Shown in pieces: positions 16,146 to 24,785 of a DNA stretch of 64,000 bases (positions are counted from its first letter, which is position 1; every line of letters starts with the position of its first letter). Source of the DNA: JBMOPD01 sp049323615 (GTDB lineage Bacteria; Bacillota; Desulfotomaculia; Desulfotomaculales; Desulfocucumaceae); assembly GCA_049323615.1 (NCBI GenBank), contig JBMOPD010000011.1, forward strand, positions 27,347-91,346. Reading direction: 5' to 3'. A program made the translations under genes and the position numbers. The notes beneath the pieces were generated by a model. The model searched no databases and was not told the origin of the DNA. It saw only the letters and a program-made list of their open reading frames with translations.

Positions 16146-17294
16146 TCATCCCTCCCGCAATATTTCCCGGGCGATGATCAGCCGCTGGATCTGGCTGGTG
16201 CCCTCCACGATCTGGGTCATCTTGGCATCCCGCATCATTCTTTCCACCCGGTAATCCTGGATGTAACCGTAGCCTCCCAGCACCTGCACGGCGTTGGTGG
16301 TCACCTCCATGGCCAGGTCGGCCCCGTAACGCTTGGCCATGGCGGCGTACATCCCCGCCGGCAGGCCTTTGTCCTTGCGCCAGGCGGCGTAGCGCGCCAG
16401 CCAGCGGGCCGCCTCGATGCCGGTGGCCATATCGGCCAGCATGAACTGGACTGCCTGGAGGGAGGCAATGGGCCCGCCGAAGGCCTGCCTCTGCCGGGCG
16501 TAATCCCGGGCGATTTCGTAAGCCCCCTGGGCTATGCCCACCGCCAGGGCACCGTTGGTGATCCGCCCGCCCTCCAGGGCCTCCATCAGCATGGGAAACC
16601 CCTTGTTCTCGGCCCCTCCCAGCAGTTGGCCGGCCGGCACCGCGCAGTTCTCCAGGACCACCTCGCAGATATGCGTGCTGCGGACGCCCATGGTTTTCTC
16701 CACCTTGGGCACCGACAGCCCCGGGGTGTCCTTGGGCACGATGAACACGCTGATCCCCCGGGCTCCGGCTGCCGGGTCGGTCTTGGCGGCAATGGCCATC
16801 ACGTCGGCCACGTCGGCATTGGTGATAAAACATTTCTGCCCGTTGAGGATATAGCGGCCGCCGTCCCGCACCGCCGTGGTCCGGATGGCGGCGGCGTCGG
16901 ATCCGGCGCCGGGCTCGGTCAGCCCGAAGGCCGCCAGCATCTGGCCGGACGCCAGGGGCGGCAGCCACCGCCGGCGCTGCTCCCCGGTGCCGTGCCGGTA
17001 CACCAGTTCCAGGACCATGTTGTGAATGAAAATAAAACCCATGGCCCGGTGAACCCGGCCCAGTTCCTCGGCCACCAGGACGGCGGACACCCGGTCCAGG
17101 CCGGTACCGCCGTATTCCTCGGGGCAGTACATGCCGGTGAAACCCAGTTCGGCCATTTTATAAAAAACACTGCGGGGAAAATAAGCCTTTTCCTCCCACT
17201 GGTCGGCGAAGGGCGCCACTTCCCTTTCGGCAAACCGGCGGGCCAGCGCCCGGATCTGCTCCTGTTCACCCGTTAACTGAAACAATCGCTTCAC
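16146..17294 (-). CDS. Acyl-CoA dehydrogenase family protein
   Basis: A 382-residue flavoprotein of usual length. It has QLTGEQEQIRALARRFAEREVAPFAD at the N-terminus, the FAD/substrate motif LTEPGAGSD near 130, and FITNADVADV in the middle domain. The C-terminal QIVEGTSQIQRLIIAREI carries the glutamate used as catalytic base in short-chain members. It oxidises an acyl-CoA to the 2,3-enoyl-CoA, or could run as a reductase with suitable partners. No etfAB genes are in the window. It sits between the class I and class III CoA-transferase genes, with 1-3 bp gaps, so the operon probably activates an acid to its CoA thioester and then oxidises it. Confidence 0.93.
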   Translation of the reverse strand: MKRLFQLTGEQEQIRALARRFAEREVAPFADQWEEKAYFPRSVFYKMAELGFTGMYCPEEYGGTGLDRVSAVLVAEELGRVHRAMGFIFIHNMVLELVYRHGTGEQRRRWLPPLASGQMLAAFGLTEPGAGSDAAAIRTTAVRDGGRYILNGQKCFITNADVADVMAIAAKTDPAAGARGISVFIVPKDTPGLSVPKVEKTMGVRSTHICEVVLENCAVPAGQLLGGAENKGFPMLMEALEGGRITNGALAVGIAQGAYEIARDYARQRQAFGGPIASLQAVQFMLADMATGIEAARWLARYAAWRKDKGLPAGMYAAMAKRYGADLAMEVTTNAVQVLGGYGYIQDYRVERMMRDAKMTQIVEGTSQIQRLIIAREILREG

Positions 17295-17297
17295 TCC

Positions 17298-18083
17298 TCA
17301 GACATATATATGATCCAGGTCAATTTTTTTGCGCAGCAATTCCAGCACATTTTCACCCGGGGGCTGGGCCTCCACGGCAGCCGACACATCTATGGGGAAC
17401 CCGGTCTGATCCATTACCTCTTGAACTGAAACGCCCGGGTAATACTCGCTCAGGCACATGCGCCCGGTCCGGCCGTCAAAACGCATCACGCCCAAGGTGG
17501 TAACCACCGCCACCGGCCCCCTGTTCTCCGGCAGGCCGGCCTTTTTCCGGCCCCCCGGCCCGTCTATCCAGCCGGGACTGGTGACGTAGTCCACCCTTTC
17601 CACGAAGCGCCTTCTTTCATGCCTCATGACAATAACCGTGTTGATAAAGGTGGCGATCCCGTTTGCCCCCCCGCTGCCGGTCAGTCTCGTCCGGGGGCGG
17701 TGATAGTCCCCGATGCAGGTTGAATTCAGGTTGCCGTAGGGGTCAATCTGGGCGCCCCCCAGAAAGCCCAGGTCAACCTTTTCCGGCTTCCCCAGCAGGA
17801 GCCCGCAGTAGCGGTAGCGGGGCCACCACACCGAGGCCCGGTAGGCGAAACGGGTGTCCGACACCCCGATGGGCAGTTCCTCCAGCCGCCCGTCGATGAT
17901 GCCGGTCTCGGAAATGATTATAGAATTGGGGGCGGCGGTCAGCTTAGCCAGGGTGGCCCCGATCAGGGGCAGCCCGGTGCCCACGATGCAGACCATGCCG
18001 TCCTTTATCTGGCGGGCCAGGGCCACCGCCATCATCTCCCGCCTGGTGTAACTACTGCTACTACTCCTCCTCTCCTCTTTCAT
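17298..18083 (-). CDS. Class I CoA-transferase, beta subunit (glutaconate CoA-transferase B-like)
   Basis: A 261-residue subunit resembling GctB. Residues ~14-60 (TRREMMAVALARQIKDG, then LIGATLAKLTAAP) and SETGIIDGR, with the glutamate expected to form the CoA thioester, are visible. The C-terminal CLSEYYPGVSVQEVMDQTGFP is typical of the ketoacid/glutaconate transferase fold. It overlaps the alpha-subunit gene by four bases (ATGA) and is surely its partner. It starts with a serine-rich stretch (SSSSS at 7-11) encoded by a short repeat, possibly added sequence; a later GTG or ATG could be the true start. The acid substrate is unknown. Confidence 0.87.
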   Translation of the reverse strand: MKEERRSSSSSYTRREMMAVALARQIKDGMVCIVGTGLPLIGATLAKLTAAPNSIIISETGIIDGRLEELPIGVSDTRFAYRASVWWPRYRYCGLLLGKPEKVDLGFLGGAQIDPYGNLNSTCIGDYHRPRTRLTGSGGANGIATFINTVIVMRHERRRFVERVDYVTSPGWIDGPGGRKKAGLPENRGPVAVVTTLGVMRFDGRTGRMCLSEYYPGVSVQEVMDQTGFPIDVSAAVEAQPPGENVLELLRKKIDLDHIYV

Positions 18084-19051
18084 GTCGCGACATTTCTCCT
18101 TGCCAGATTCTCCACGTAGTTCTTTTCACCCACCCTGAGTCCCGCCAGGCGCTCCGGGCCAACCTTTTCCACGTATGCCCGGTGGTCCGCCGGGGAGTAT
18201 ATGTACTCGTCCAAAAAACGCCGGAAAAGCGTGTCGTCCCGGGAAGCGCGCTCGTACAGGTACATGAACTGCGGGTCGTAGTCATAGTAGTTGGGGCACT
18301 GGGCGGGGTGGGCGCCGAAAGGCAGGTGCACCAAGGCATCCGGGATCAGGCAGGGAATCTGGTTGAGCCAGGGCTCCCGCCGCAGTTCCTCCGGATCTAC
18401 CAGCTCTTCGCAACTTATGACGAGCCGCCGGGCCGCCATGGCCATGTCCACGTCGGAAAAGGCCGGCCCTTCAATGCGGGCGGTGCCGTCCCGGGCCGCC
18501 TTCTGGACGTGTATGAGGGCCACGTCAATTTGGGGGACGGGGAGATAAACCAGCCTTTCTCCGGGGTGAAAGGGGTTTTCCCGGATTAAAAACTTGGCCG
18601 GCGGCAGTTTTGGGTCCTGTTTATACCTCTCCGCCGGAATTCCCCATTTCCCCTCCAGGTCCGACCCCATGAGCAGGTGGCGCACCGGGATAAAAGGCAG
18701 CCCCAGGGCGGCGGCGTGAAACCGCAGCGGCTGGATGTCCGAGCTGTAATCCTCAAACTCTATCTCTCCCCGCTCCACGGCCTTCCGGAAGCACTGACCG
18801 ATGTTGCCGAAAGCGGCGTTGGCGATGTAGGCGGTGACGATCAGCCTGACACAGCCGGCCCCGACCAGCAGGTCGGTCTCCCCACCACCGGCCCCGCTTC
18901 CTTCAATGTATAAATTTTTTTTCCCCTGCCGTACGATTTCCCGTACTAAGGAATAAGGTTTCCGGTTGGTGGTGAAGCCGCCGATGGCAATGGTGTCGCC
19001 GTCGCGCACCATTTCCCGGATGGCTTCCGCGCAGGTCATCAGCAGTCCCAA
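18080..19051 (-). CDS. Class I CoA-transferase, alpha subunit (glutaconate CoA-transferase A-like)
   Basis: A 323-residue subunit resembling GctA. It has AIREMVRDGDTIAIGGFTTNRKP at the N-terminus, a glycine-rich GSGAGGGETDLLVGAG segment, and FHPGERLVYLPVPQIDVALIHVQ. Together with the beta subunit it transfers CoA between carboxylic acids via an enzyme-glutamyl-CoA. Its start overlaps the end of the YcaO gene by 13 bp and its end overlaps the beta gene by 4 bp, so the whole run is tightly coupled. GctA/B proteins act on glutaconate, but related pairs act on steroid-ring acids and others; the substrate here is not known. Confidence 0.88.
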   Translation of the reverse strand: MGLLMTCAEAIREMVRDGDTIAIGGFTTNRKPYSLVREIVRQGKKNLYIEGSGAGGGETDLLVGAGCVRLIVTAYIANAAFGNIGQCFRKAVERGEIEFEDYSSDIQPLRFHAAALGLPFIPVRHLLMGSDLEGKWGIPAERYKQDPKLPPAKFLIRENPFHPGERLVYLPVPQIDVALIHVQKAARDGTARIEGPAFSDVDMAMAARRLVISCEELVDPEELRREPWLNQIPCLIPDALVHLPFGAHPAQCPNYYDYDPQFMYLYERASRDDTLFRRFLDEYIYSPADHRAYVEKVGPERLAGLRVGEKNYVENLARRNVAT

Positions 19052-20403
19052 TGTATTCCCCCCATCATCTCCACCAGCACCGATTCCTTCACCAGGCTGC
19101 CCGAATAGGCGATGAGCCGCGGTATAACCACCCGCACTACCGGAATCCCTATTTCGGGGTGGGTCAGGTTGACTGCAATCACATCCATATCCTTCTCTTT
19201 AAACCTTTCCAGGTACAGTTCTATATCGCTCTTTATATCACCGGCCGAGCAGTTAGCCAGATTGTTGAGGGAAATGCCCTTCCCCGGCCTGGGCAGGCCG
19301 TGCCGCGCCAGATCCCCGGGGTCCAGCGCGCCCGTTACTTTCTGCCTCACCTTTTGCTGTTCCATCTCGGTCAGGGCCCTTAACAATCCCGCCTGCGGGT
19401 CCAGGCTGGTTCCCGATCCCCCGAAATACCGGCGGCCACTGCCGTTGCGGTAGCATATGAAGGCCGTAAATGTGGATATATCCGGCCCCAATTTCTCATT
19501 TATTATCCGGAAGGCATATATGTTTTCGGCGGGCAGCGCTCCCCGGATAAACTTTTGTATCAAAGGGCTCCCCGCGCCGCTTAAGTCAATAGACTGCATA
19601 CTTTCCAGCTTTTCCAGGTTAAAAGCCTGGTAAAGGGAGTCCCTTTCAATTATCTCGGCCATTCCCTGGACCACAGCCTCCTCAATGGTGTTCCCCGCCG
19701 CCAGGCCGCCGGTGTCGTTGAACATAAAGGACAGGTTGTCGGCCGACAGGTAGGGATAGTAGACCACTGCGGCGGGAACCAGCACCGGTTCATTCCTGGC
19801 CAGGGAATAGCCCCAGCTCCATTCCCGGCACAACCGGCCCAAATCCCGGAAGCACATCCTTGCCCCGGCCGGGCAGCCCGTACATTTCGGGGGCGGGGCG
19901 GGAAAACGGAATTCCGCCGGATCCACGGCAATGTCCCGCACCTCCCGGTAATCCGCCCGGATCACCCGGTGGTGGGCGAACCTCTGCCCGCAGTACCTCT
20001 CCACCGCCTCCATCATGGCGCTGGCCCTGGACTGGTGGGTGGTCATCCCCTTGCCGTAGTTCTCCCGGGGAGGACGGTTCAGCGGGGCCGGCGGGGAGGC
20101 CCACAGGTAAAGGGCGCGGTGGCATTTTGCCCTGTGGGCGGCGTTATTGACCCGGAAGATGGGCACCCCGTCGGTAATCCCGGGGTCCACCTGTTCCACG
20201 CTGTCTATGCCGATTTTTTCGGCCACGCCGTTCACCCTGCTTACCGTTTCGGCCGGGGGAACCGAGAAACTCCCGGTTTCCCGGTACCGCACCGCCCTGC
20301 TCTTGAGCTCAATCTCCACCCCGTCCGGCACTGTATATTCCTTTTCCAGGGCCTTCCCCGCCGGCGGTCCGGCGGTCAATCCCGAATGCACAGACCCAGT
20401 CAA
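19039..20403 (-). CDS. YcaO-domain protein (ATP-dependent amide-activating family)
   Basis: A 454-residue protein whose core (~110-440) is a YcaO domain. ENYGKGMTTHQSRASAMMEAVERY and NTIEEAVVQGMAEIIERDS match the conserved ATP/Mg-binding glutamate motifs. YcaO enzymes activate backbone amides with ATP to make azolines, thioamides or amidines; others support S12 methylthiolation. A four-cysteine patch (CTGCPAGARMC plus a nearby Cys) at ~175-200 could bind metal. I chose TTG 20403, eight bases after GGGAGG; a longer frame reaches 20499. It has no TfuA, E1-like or precursor-peptide neighbour, which is unusual, and it sits between an RdhA-like gene and CoA-transferase genes. Its target is unknown. 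Confidence 0.85.
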   Translation of the reverse strand: MTGSVHSGLTAGPPAGKALEKEYTVPDGVEIELKSRAVRYRETGSFSVPPAETVSRVNGVAEKIGIDSVEQVDPGITDGVPIFRVNNAAHRAKCHRALYLWASPPAPLNRPPRENYGKGMTTHQSRASAMMEAVERYCGQRFAHHRVIRADYREVRDIAVDPAEFRFPAPPPKCTGCPAGARMCFRDLGRLCREWSWGYSLARNEPVLVPAAVVYYPYLSADNLSFMFNDTGGLAAGNTIEEAVVQGMAEIIERDSLYQAFNLEKLESMQSIDLSGAGSPLIQKFIRGALPAENIYAFRIINEKLGPDISTFTAFICYRNGSGRRYFGGSGTSLDPQAGLLRALTEMEQQKVRQKVTGALDPGDLARHGLPRPGKGISLNNLANCSAGDIKSDIELYLERFKEKDMDVIAVNLTHPEIGIPVVRVVIPRLIAYSGSLVKESVLVEMMGGIHWDC

Positions 20404-20508
20404 AATAATTACCTCCCTTTGCACTGCAGCCCCTCCGCGGGGGCCCGCGGTGTTCCGGCGCCGCCCCTGCCACCGCAAGTTATGCGCACTATCCACCATT
20501 TCGATGCA

Positions 20509-21729
20509 CTACAGGCCGGCTCTGGCCGAGAGAATGCTTTCGGGCCTGGCCCCCCACGATTTCACCTGCACGTATCCGTGCTTCTGCCGCTCCACGGTGA
20601 CGGTCTGGAGGGAGCACCCGCCCGGGTTGTCGCACCTCTCACATTCCACGCACTGCACCGACTCAAACCCCGCGGTGAAGGGACAGACCGCTATGCAGTT
20701 GGCGCAGGCCGCGCCGTTTTCCTGCCAGAACCGCAGGCAGCTTTCGGCCTCCACGTACCATGTCTTTACACCGGGGTTATTGTTTTCGCACACCGTTGCA
20801 AAGCTCTGCCGGCCGAAACTGATTGACCGGGGCGGGCATTCCCGGGCGCAGAGCAGGCACTGCCGGCAAAAATCAGTGATCCCGAAATCCACCGGCCTGT
20901 CCACCAAAAGCGGCATGTTGGTCAGCACCTTGCACAGCCGCACGCACGGGCCGTACTCGGGGGTGATGAGCAGGCCGTTTCTGCCGATCTGGCCCAACCC
21001 GGCGTCTATGGCCAGGGGAATGCTGAGGGCGGTGTCGTTCATGCACGGTATGGCGATATAGCCCAGGGAGCGGATAAATTCGGCCAGCGCAATGGCCAGG
21101 ATACCCATCCGGGAGTAGCCCATTTCGGCCGCCGTGCTGGCCGCCACCGCCGGCGAGGTCCTGGTAAACTCGATGTTCATGGCCACCGCCATCACCACCG
21201 CCCTGTCCACCGAATCGGGAATGATAAAACCGTCGTCGGTCTCGGCTGGCTGGCCGGTGTCGGCAAACACGAAGGGCTTGAACAGGTCCTCGGAATACAC
21301 CCACCTCCTGTCCAGCCTGGCGACGCCCACCAGGTCGCTGCCGTATACCCCGGCGGCGTATTTCACCAGTTCGGTCAGTTTTTCCGGCTCCAGGGGGGCC
21401 GGTTTTCCGTAAAGCTGCTCCGGCACGAACAGGGGATTCCATTTCAGAAACTGGAAGTTGGGCATTCCGTACATGCCCAGGATCATGTTCATGGCGTTGC
21501 CGCCGAATTCAAGGGCATAGTCCGCCCGGGTTTTGCCCGCGGTGTTGTGCATTATGTGGGCAGCCATGTTGGCCAACATCTTGTCTACCCAGCATATGAT
21601 CCCGGTCTGGCCGCTGTCCTTTTGCCCCAGTGTGACAAAGCCCTGCCTGTAGACAGGGAACCTCCGGTAGACACTGTCGTCGATTTCATATACCGGCCTG
21701 TCGGTGGTATATTTGGATCGGGGAATCAT
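20509..21729 (-). CDS. Reductive-dehalogenase-like corrinoid/Fe-S protein without Tat signal
   Basis: A 406-residue protein. LGQIGRNGLLITPEYGPCVRLCKV (split over 245-267) matches the RdhA/QueG corrinoid-domain segment. Two ferredoxin motifs follow: CRQCLLCARECP (Cys288, 291, 294, 298) and CANCIAVCP (342, 345, 349) with Cys331 as a likely fourth ligand. An extra cysteine patch (360, 363, 366, 372) follows, outside the usual pattern. There is no twin-arginine signal and no RdhB anchor gene, so it is probably cytosolic. Respiratory dehalogenases are exported; cytosolic relatives include catabolic dehalogenases and epoxyqueuosine reductase. Its place in a CoA-ester operon points to reductive removal of a group from an organic acid (inference). 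Confidence 0.8.
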   Translation of the reverse strand: MIPRSKYTTDRPVYEIDDSVYRRFPVYRQGFVTLGQKDSGQTGIICWVDKMLANMAAHIMHNTAGKTRADYALEFGGNAMNMILGMYGMPNFQFLKWNPLFVPEQLYGKPAPLEPEKLTELVKYAAGVYGSDLVGVARLDRRWVYSEDLFKPFVFADTGQPAETDDGFIIPDSVDRAVVMAVAMNIEFTRTSPAVAASTAAEMGYSRMGILAIALAEFIRSLGYIAIPCMNDTALSIPLAIDAGLGQIGRNGLLITPEYGPCVRLCKVLTNMPLLVDRPVDFGITDFCRQCLLCARECPPRSISFGRQSFATVCENNNPGVKTWYVEAESCLRFWQENGAACANCIAVCPFTAGFESVQCVECERCDNPGGCSLQTVTVERQKHGYVQVKSWGARPESILSARAGL

Positions 21730-21759
21730 ATCTCACCCTCCCGGACAATTATGGTAAAG

Positions 21760-21789
21760 AATGGCTGACAGGGAAAACTGTCAGCCATT
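21760..21789 (-). promoter_or_regulatory. Intercistronic hairpin between AOR and RdhA-like genes
   Basis: Perfect 12-bp arms (AATGGCTGACAG and its complement) enclose six bases. On the minus strand it is followed by TTCTTTACC, a poor T-run. It lies in the 91-bp gap after the AOR stop and may act as a partial terminator or RNA-processing site separating AOR from the rest of the operon. Confidence 0.55.
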
Positions 21790-21820
21790 CCCACTTTAAC
21801 CCGCTTTGCATCTTCAGCCG

Positions 21821-23719
21821 TCACCTGGGCCAGATAATATGCTGAAACTCTTCCAAACCGAGCCTCTTTATGGTGGACTTGAGCGGCTTGCCGGTCCTTT
21901 CGTCCCAGCCCAGGGTCTTGTAATACTCCCGCACCCAGCCTTCAATATAGGGGGCGACGCTCCTGCCCGCCGCCGGCCCGGCGTCCGGAGGCGCGGGGTC
22001 ACTTATCCGCGGCGACACCTTGATGTCATCCTCGGCCGTCAGCCCCTGGCGCATGTTAAATATCCTCTCCAGGGTTATGGTGCGCTCCCCGACCTCCCAG
22101 GCCTCCTGCGGGGTGAAATCATCCCAGCCGGTGACGGCGGCCACAGCCTCGGCCTCGAACCTGAGAATGCCGGGAATGCCCCAGGTGGCAAACCAGCAGC
22201 AGCCCACGCAGTCCTGCAGCATTTTCACTATACCGGTGAGGGCCACCTCCTTACCCTTCCCGAAGGGGCTTAAGGGATCAGTCTTCTCCGGATACCCGGC
22301 GTCGGCCTCGGGAGTCCAGCAGTCGGCTCCGGGCGCGGGCCAGCCCGCTCCGCCCCCCACCAGCTGCCCCAGCAGTACTCCCCAGGCCCGGCGCCAGTCG
22401 TGCAGGTTCATACCGGCGCCCTTTATGTGCACCGCCGCCCCGGGCAGCCCCACCCGATCGGCCGCGGACTTGGGCCCGTCGGCCAGCACATTGCCGAATC
22501 CTTCCCGGTGGCAAATCTTTCTCAGCAGCGTTTCCACCACCTTGACATCGCCCCATTTGAGCTCAAGGCCGTCGGTAAACTCCTTGCTGATCAGCCCCTT
22601 CTCGTAAGCCTCGAAGGCCACCGCCATGGCGCAGCCCACGGTGCTGGACTCGACGCCCAGGCGGTCGTTCAGGTCGGTGAGGTACCACACCTCGCCGGGG
22701 TCGTTGGCGCCGACTCCCACAATGGAGGCCGCCCCTTCCTGGTTTTCCCCCCCGCCGGATAGCGTGGCCACGTAGCCCTCGTAGGGGCCGGAGGTAACCT
22801 TTACTTCATAGCAGCACGCCACCGGGCACCGGTAGCACGGCACTGTTTTTATTTCATGGGAGGCCATCCCCCGGCCAAATCCCGGTATGTCGTTAACCAG
22901 CCAGTTCTTTGAGGAAAGCCCCACCAGCCCCCGCACGCCTTCGTACTGGTCCCGCGGCACCCCGGCCTTGCCCACGATGGGGGACAACCCCACCTGGGTG
23001 GTCAGCTTGGTCCATTCGGTGGAGGCCTGTCTAAGCCTGTCGGGGTCGTTTACCGGCGTTTCCGGGCCGGTGCCCCTGACGGCCATAGCCTTCAGCCGCT
23101 TTGAGCCCATCACCGCGCCCACGCCGGAGTGGGCGAAGAGGTGGTGCTTGTCGTTGGCGATGGCCGCCCCCATCACCACATTTTCCCCGGCCGGGCCGAT
23201 GGCAGCCACGCTGCAGCCGTCGTCGGCGCCGCACTCCTTGTTGAGGCCCAGCTCCTCCTTGATCAGATCCTCGGTATCGTGGGTGTCCTTGCCCAGGAGG
23301 TAGCCGGCGTCGCGCAGCTCCACCCGGTCGTCGTTAATCCACAGGTACACCCACTTGTCCGATTTCCCGGTAATGACAACGCCGTCATAGCCGCTCATGC
23401 CCAGGTGCACGGCAAACCAGCCGTGGCTGTGGGAACGGCCGGCGGTAAAGCCCGTATCAGCGTTCAGGGTGGTTATGGTGCAGTTGTTTGACGACGGCAC
23501 TCTTGTGCCCACAAGGGGAGCGTTTAAAATAATCAGCGGGTTTTCAGGTTCCAGCGCCCCCACCCCCTCCGGCAGTTCCCGCATCAGGTACCAGAGGCCG
23601 AGGCCAAAGTTGCCCAGGTACTTTCTCAGCACCTTTTCGTCCGGAAGACCTTCCGTGTAGATTTTCCCGCTGCTCAGGTCAACCCTCAGTATCTTTCCTC
23701 GGTAGCCGCCTTTAATCAT
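21821..23719 (-). CDS. Aldehyde:ferredoxin oxidoreductase family protein (tungsten/molybdopterin)
   Basis: A 632-residue AOR-family protein of normal length. Its N-terminus (GGYRGKILRVDLSSGKI) and the following YLGNFGLGLWYLM, APLVGTRVPSS and GRSHSHGWFAVHLGMSGYDG segments belong to the pterin-binding domain 1. The [4Fe-4S] ligands are in PCYRCPVACC (CxxCxxxC), with a distant cysteine in DCVGCCW. These enzymes oxidise aldehydes to acids with ferredoxin, or reduce acids or aryl acyl groups, using a tungsten bis-pterin cofactor. It is the first gene of the run after the IclR regulator. Together with the RdhA-like protein it would share low-potential ferredoxin. The substrate is unknown. Confidence 0.92.
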   Translation of the reverse strand: MIKGGYRGKILRVDLSSGKIYTEGLPDEKVLRKYLGNFGLGLWYLMRELPEGVGALEPENPLIILNAPLVGTRVPSSNNCTITTLNADTGFTAGRSHSHGWFAVHLGMSGYDGVVITGKSDKWVYLWINDDRVELRDAGYLLGKDTHDTEDLIKEELGLNKECGADDGCSVAAIGPAGENVVMGAAIANDKHHLFAHSGVGAVMGSKRLKAMAVRGTGPETPVNDPDRLRQASTEWTKLTTQVGLSPIVGKAGVPRDQYEGVRGLVGLSSKNWLVNDIPGFGRGMASHEIKTVPCYRCPVACCYEVKVTSGPYEGYVATLSGGGENQEGAASIVGVGANDPGEVWYLTDLNDRLGVESSTVGCAMAVAFEAYEKGLISKEFTDGLELKWGDVKVVETLLRKICHREGFGNVLADGPKSAADRVGLPGAAVHIKGAGMNLHDWRRAWGVLLGQLVGGGAGWPAPGADCWTPEADAGYPEKTDPLSPFGKGKEVALTGIVKMLQDCVGCCWFATWGIPGILRFEAEAVAAVTGWDDFTPQEAWEVGERTITLERIFNMRQGLTAEDDIKVSPRISDPAPPDAGPAAGRSVAPYIEGWVREYYKTLGWDERTGKPLKSTIKRLGLEEFQHIIWPR

Positions 23720-23940
23720 AATCCCTGTTCCTCCTTTTCCAATTTTTAAACTTATGTCAAAACAACTGCTGGCATAAATTCACGTCATTTAAAATTCCGG
23801 CCAATTTATTCGGCTCTACCGAAAGTCACATCCCGTTTATGGAGGGCAAAAGGGCCCCCCGGCACTTGTCGATCACCCCGCTTTCTTACCGTTTTCCGCC
23901 CGCCAGTCCCCTGGAATGAAGATAAAAAAGGGGATTTCTC

Positions 23941-24756
23941 TCATACCGCCGGGCTTTCCCGGTGGATTTTGTTTATTTTCTGGAATTCGGGATTCCATCC
24001 CAGTTTTACAGACAGTTGGAGCGCACCTTCCTTAATCAGGGCGATGGTTTCGGCCACCCGGCCCTTGTCCAGGCGGACTTCCGGCACGGCCAGGGACAGG
24101 CTGGCGATCACCTGCCCGGTATGATTCCTGACCGGAGCGCTGATTGATACCAGGCCGGGGATTCTTTCCCCGATGCTGAAGGCATAGCCCTGCTGCCTGA
24201 TCCCGGCCAGTTCCTCCTTCAATTTCCGGGGGTCGCAGATGGTGGCCCCGGTTATTCTGGCCAGTCTGGTTTTGGCAATGACTTCATCGACCTCTGACTC
24301 TTTCATATAAGCCAGCAATACTTTAGCCGACGCCCCGGCGTAAAGGGGTGACCTCTGCCCTACATGAACAATGGGCCGCAAATCGTGGCTGCATTCTACG
24401 TATTCAAGGCACATCCTCTCATTGTCCTTGATAATGTTCAGGTGCACACTTTCGCCGGTCCTGTCCCTAATCCGGTACATTACGGGCAAGGCCACTTCGG
24501 CTATTTTCATCTGTTTGAAGACAATACTGCCTAAATAAAACAGTTTCAGGCCCAGCCTGTATTTTTTGCTGTTCCCGTCTTGTTCAAGGTAGCCGTTTTT
24601 CACCAGTTCACCGGCCAGCCTGCTCACCGTTGCCTTGGGCATGTTAAGGGCCTGGGCCAGGTCCACAACCCCCAGTTCCACCTTTTCAAAGGAAAAACAG
24701 TCCAATATATCCAGCGCCTTTTTCACTGAGCGAACGCCCTTAAACCCGTCAATCAA
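23941..24756 (-). CDS. IclR family transcriptional regulator
   Basis: A 271-residue regulator. The winged helix (~7-70) contains SVKKALDILDCF and LAQALNMPKATVSRLAGELVKNGYLEQ. The IclR effector domain (~90-260) has the typical GESVHLNI, LYAGASAKVLLAYM and ISAPVRNHTGQVIASLSL motifs. I chose TTG 24756, seven bases after GGGAGG. The longer frame from GTG 24792 would place its start inside a strong operator-like palindrome, which argues against it. It lies between the HpcH/HpaI aldolase gene and the AOR operon on the same strand, so it probably regulates one or both. IclR proteins usually respond to catabolic intermediates. Confidence 0.9.
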   Translation of the reverse strand: MIDGFKGVRSVKKALDILDCFSFEKVELGVVDLAQALNMPKATVSRLAGELVKNGYLEQDGNSKKYRLGLKLFYLGSIVFKQMKIAEVALPVMYRIRDRTGESVHLNIIKDNERMCLEYVECSHDLRPIVHVGQRSPLYAGASAKVLLAYMKESEVDEVIAKTRLARITGATICDPRKLKEELAGIRQQGYAFSIGERIPGLVSISAPVRNHTGQVIASLSLAVPEVRLDKGRVAETIALIKEGALQLSVKLGWNPEFQKINKIHRESPAV

Positions 24757-24785
24757 ACAGGCACCTCCCGGACAGGATCCGTTCA

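Noticed and set aside
15053..17276. Long plus-strand ORFs opposite the CaiB and acyl-CoA dehydrogenase genes
   Set aside because: They are rich in Gly, His, Arg and Pro, as expected for the antisense of GC-rich genes, and the minus-strand genes have full family motifs.
23720..23940. Promoter for the AOR operon (a TTGACA at ~23756 on the minus strand)
   Set aside because: No acceptable -10 box lies at the right distance before the ribosome site, so the match is probably chance.
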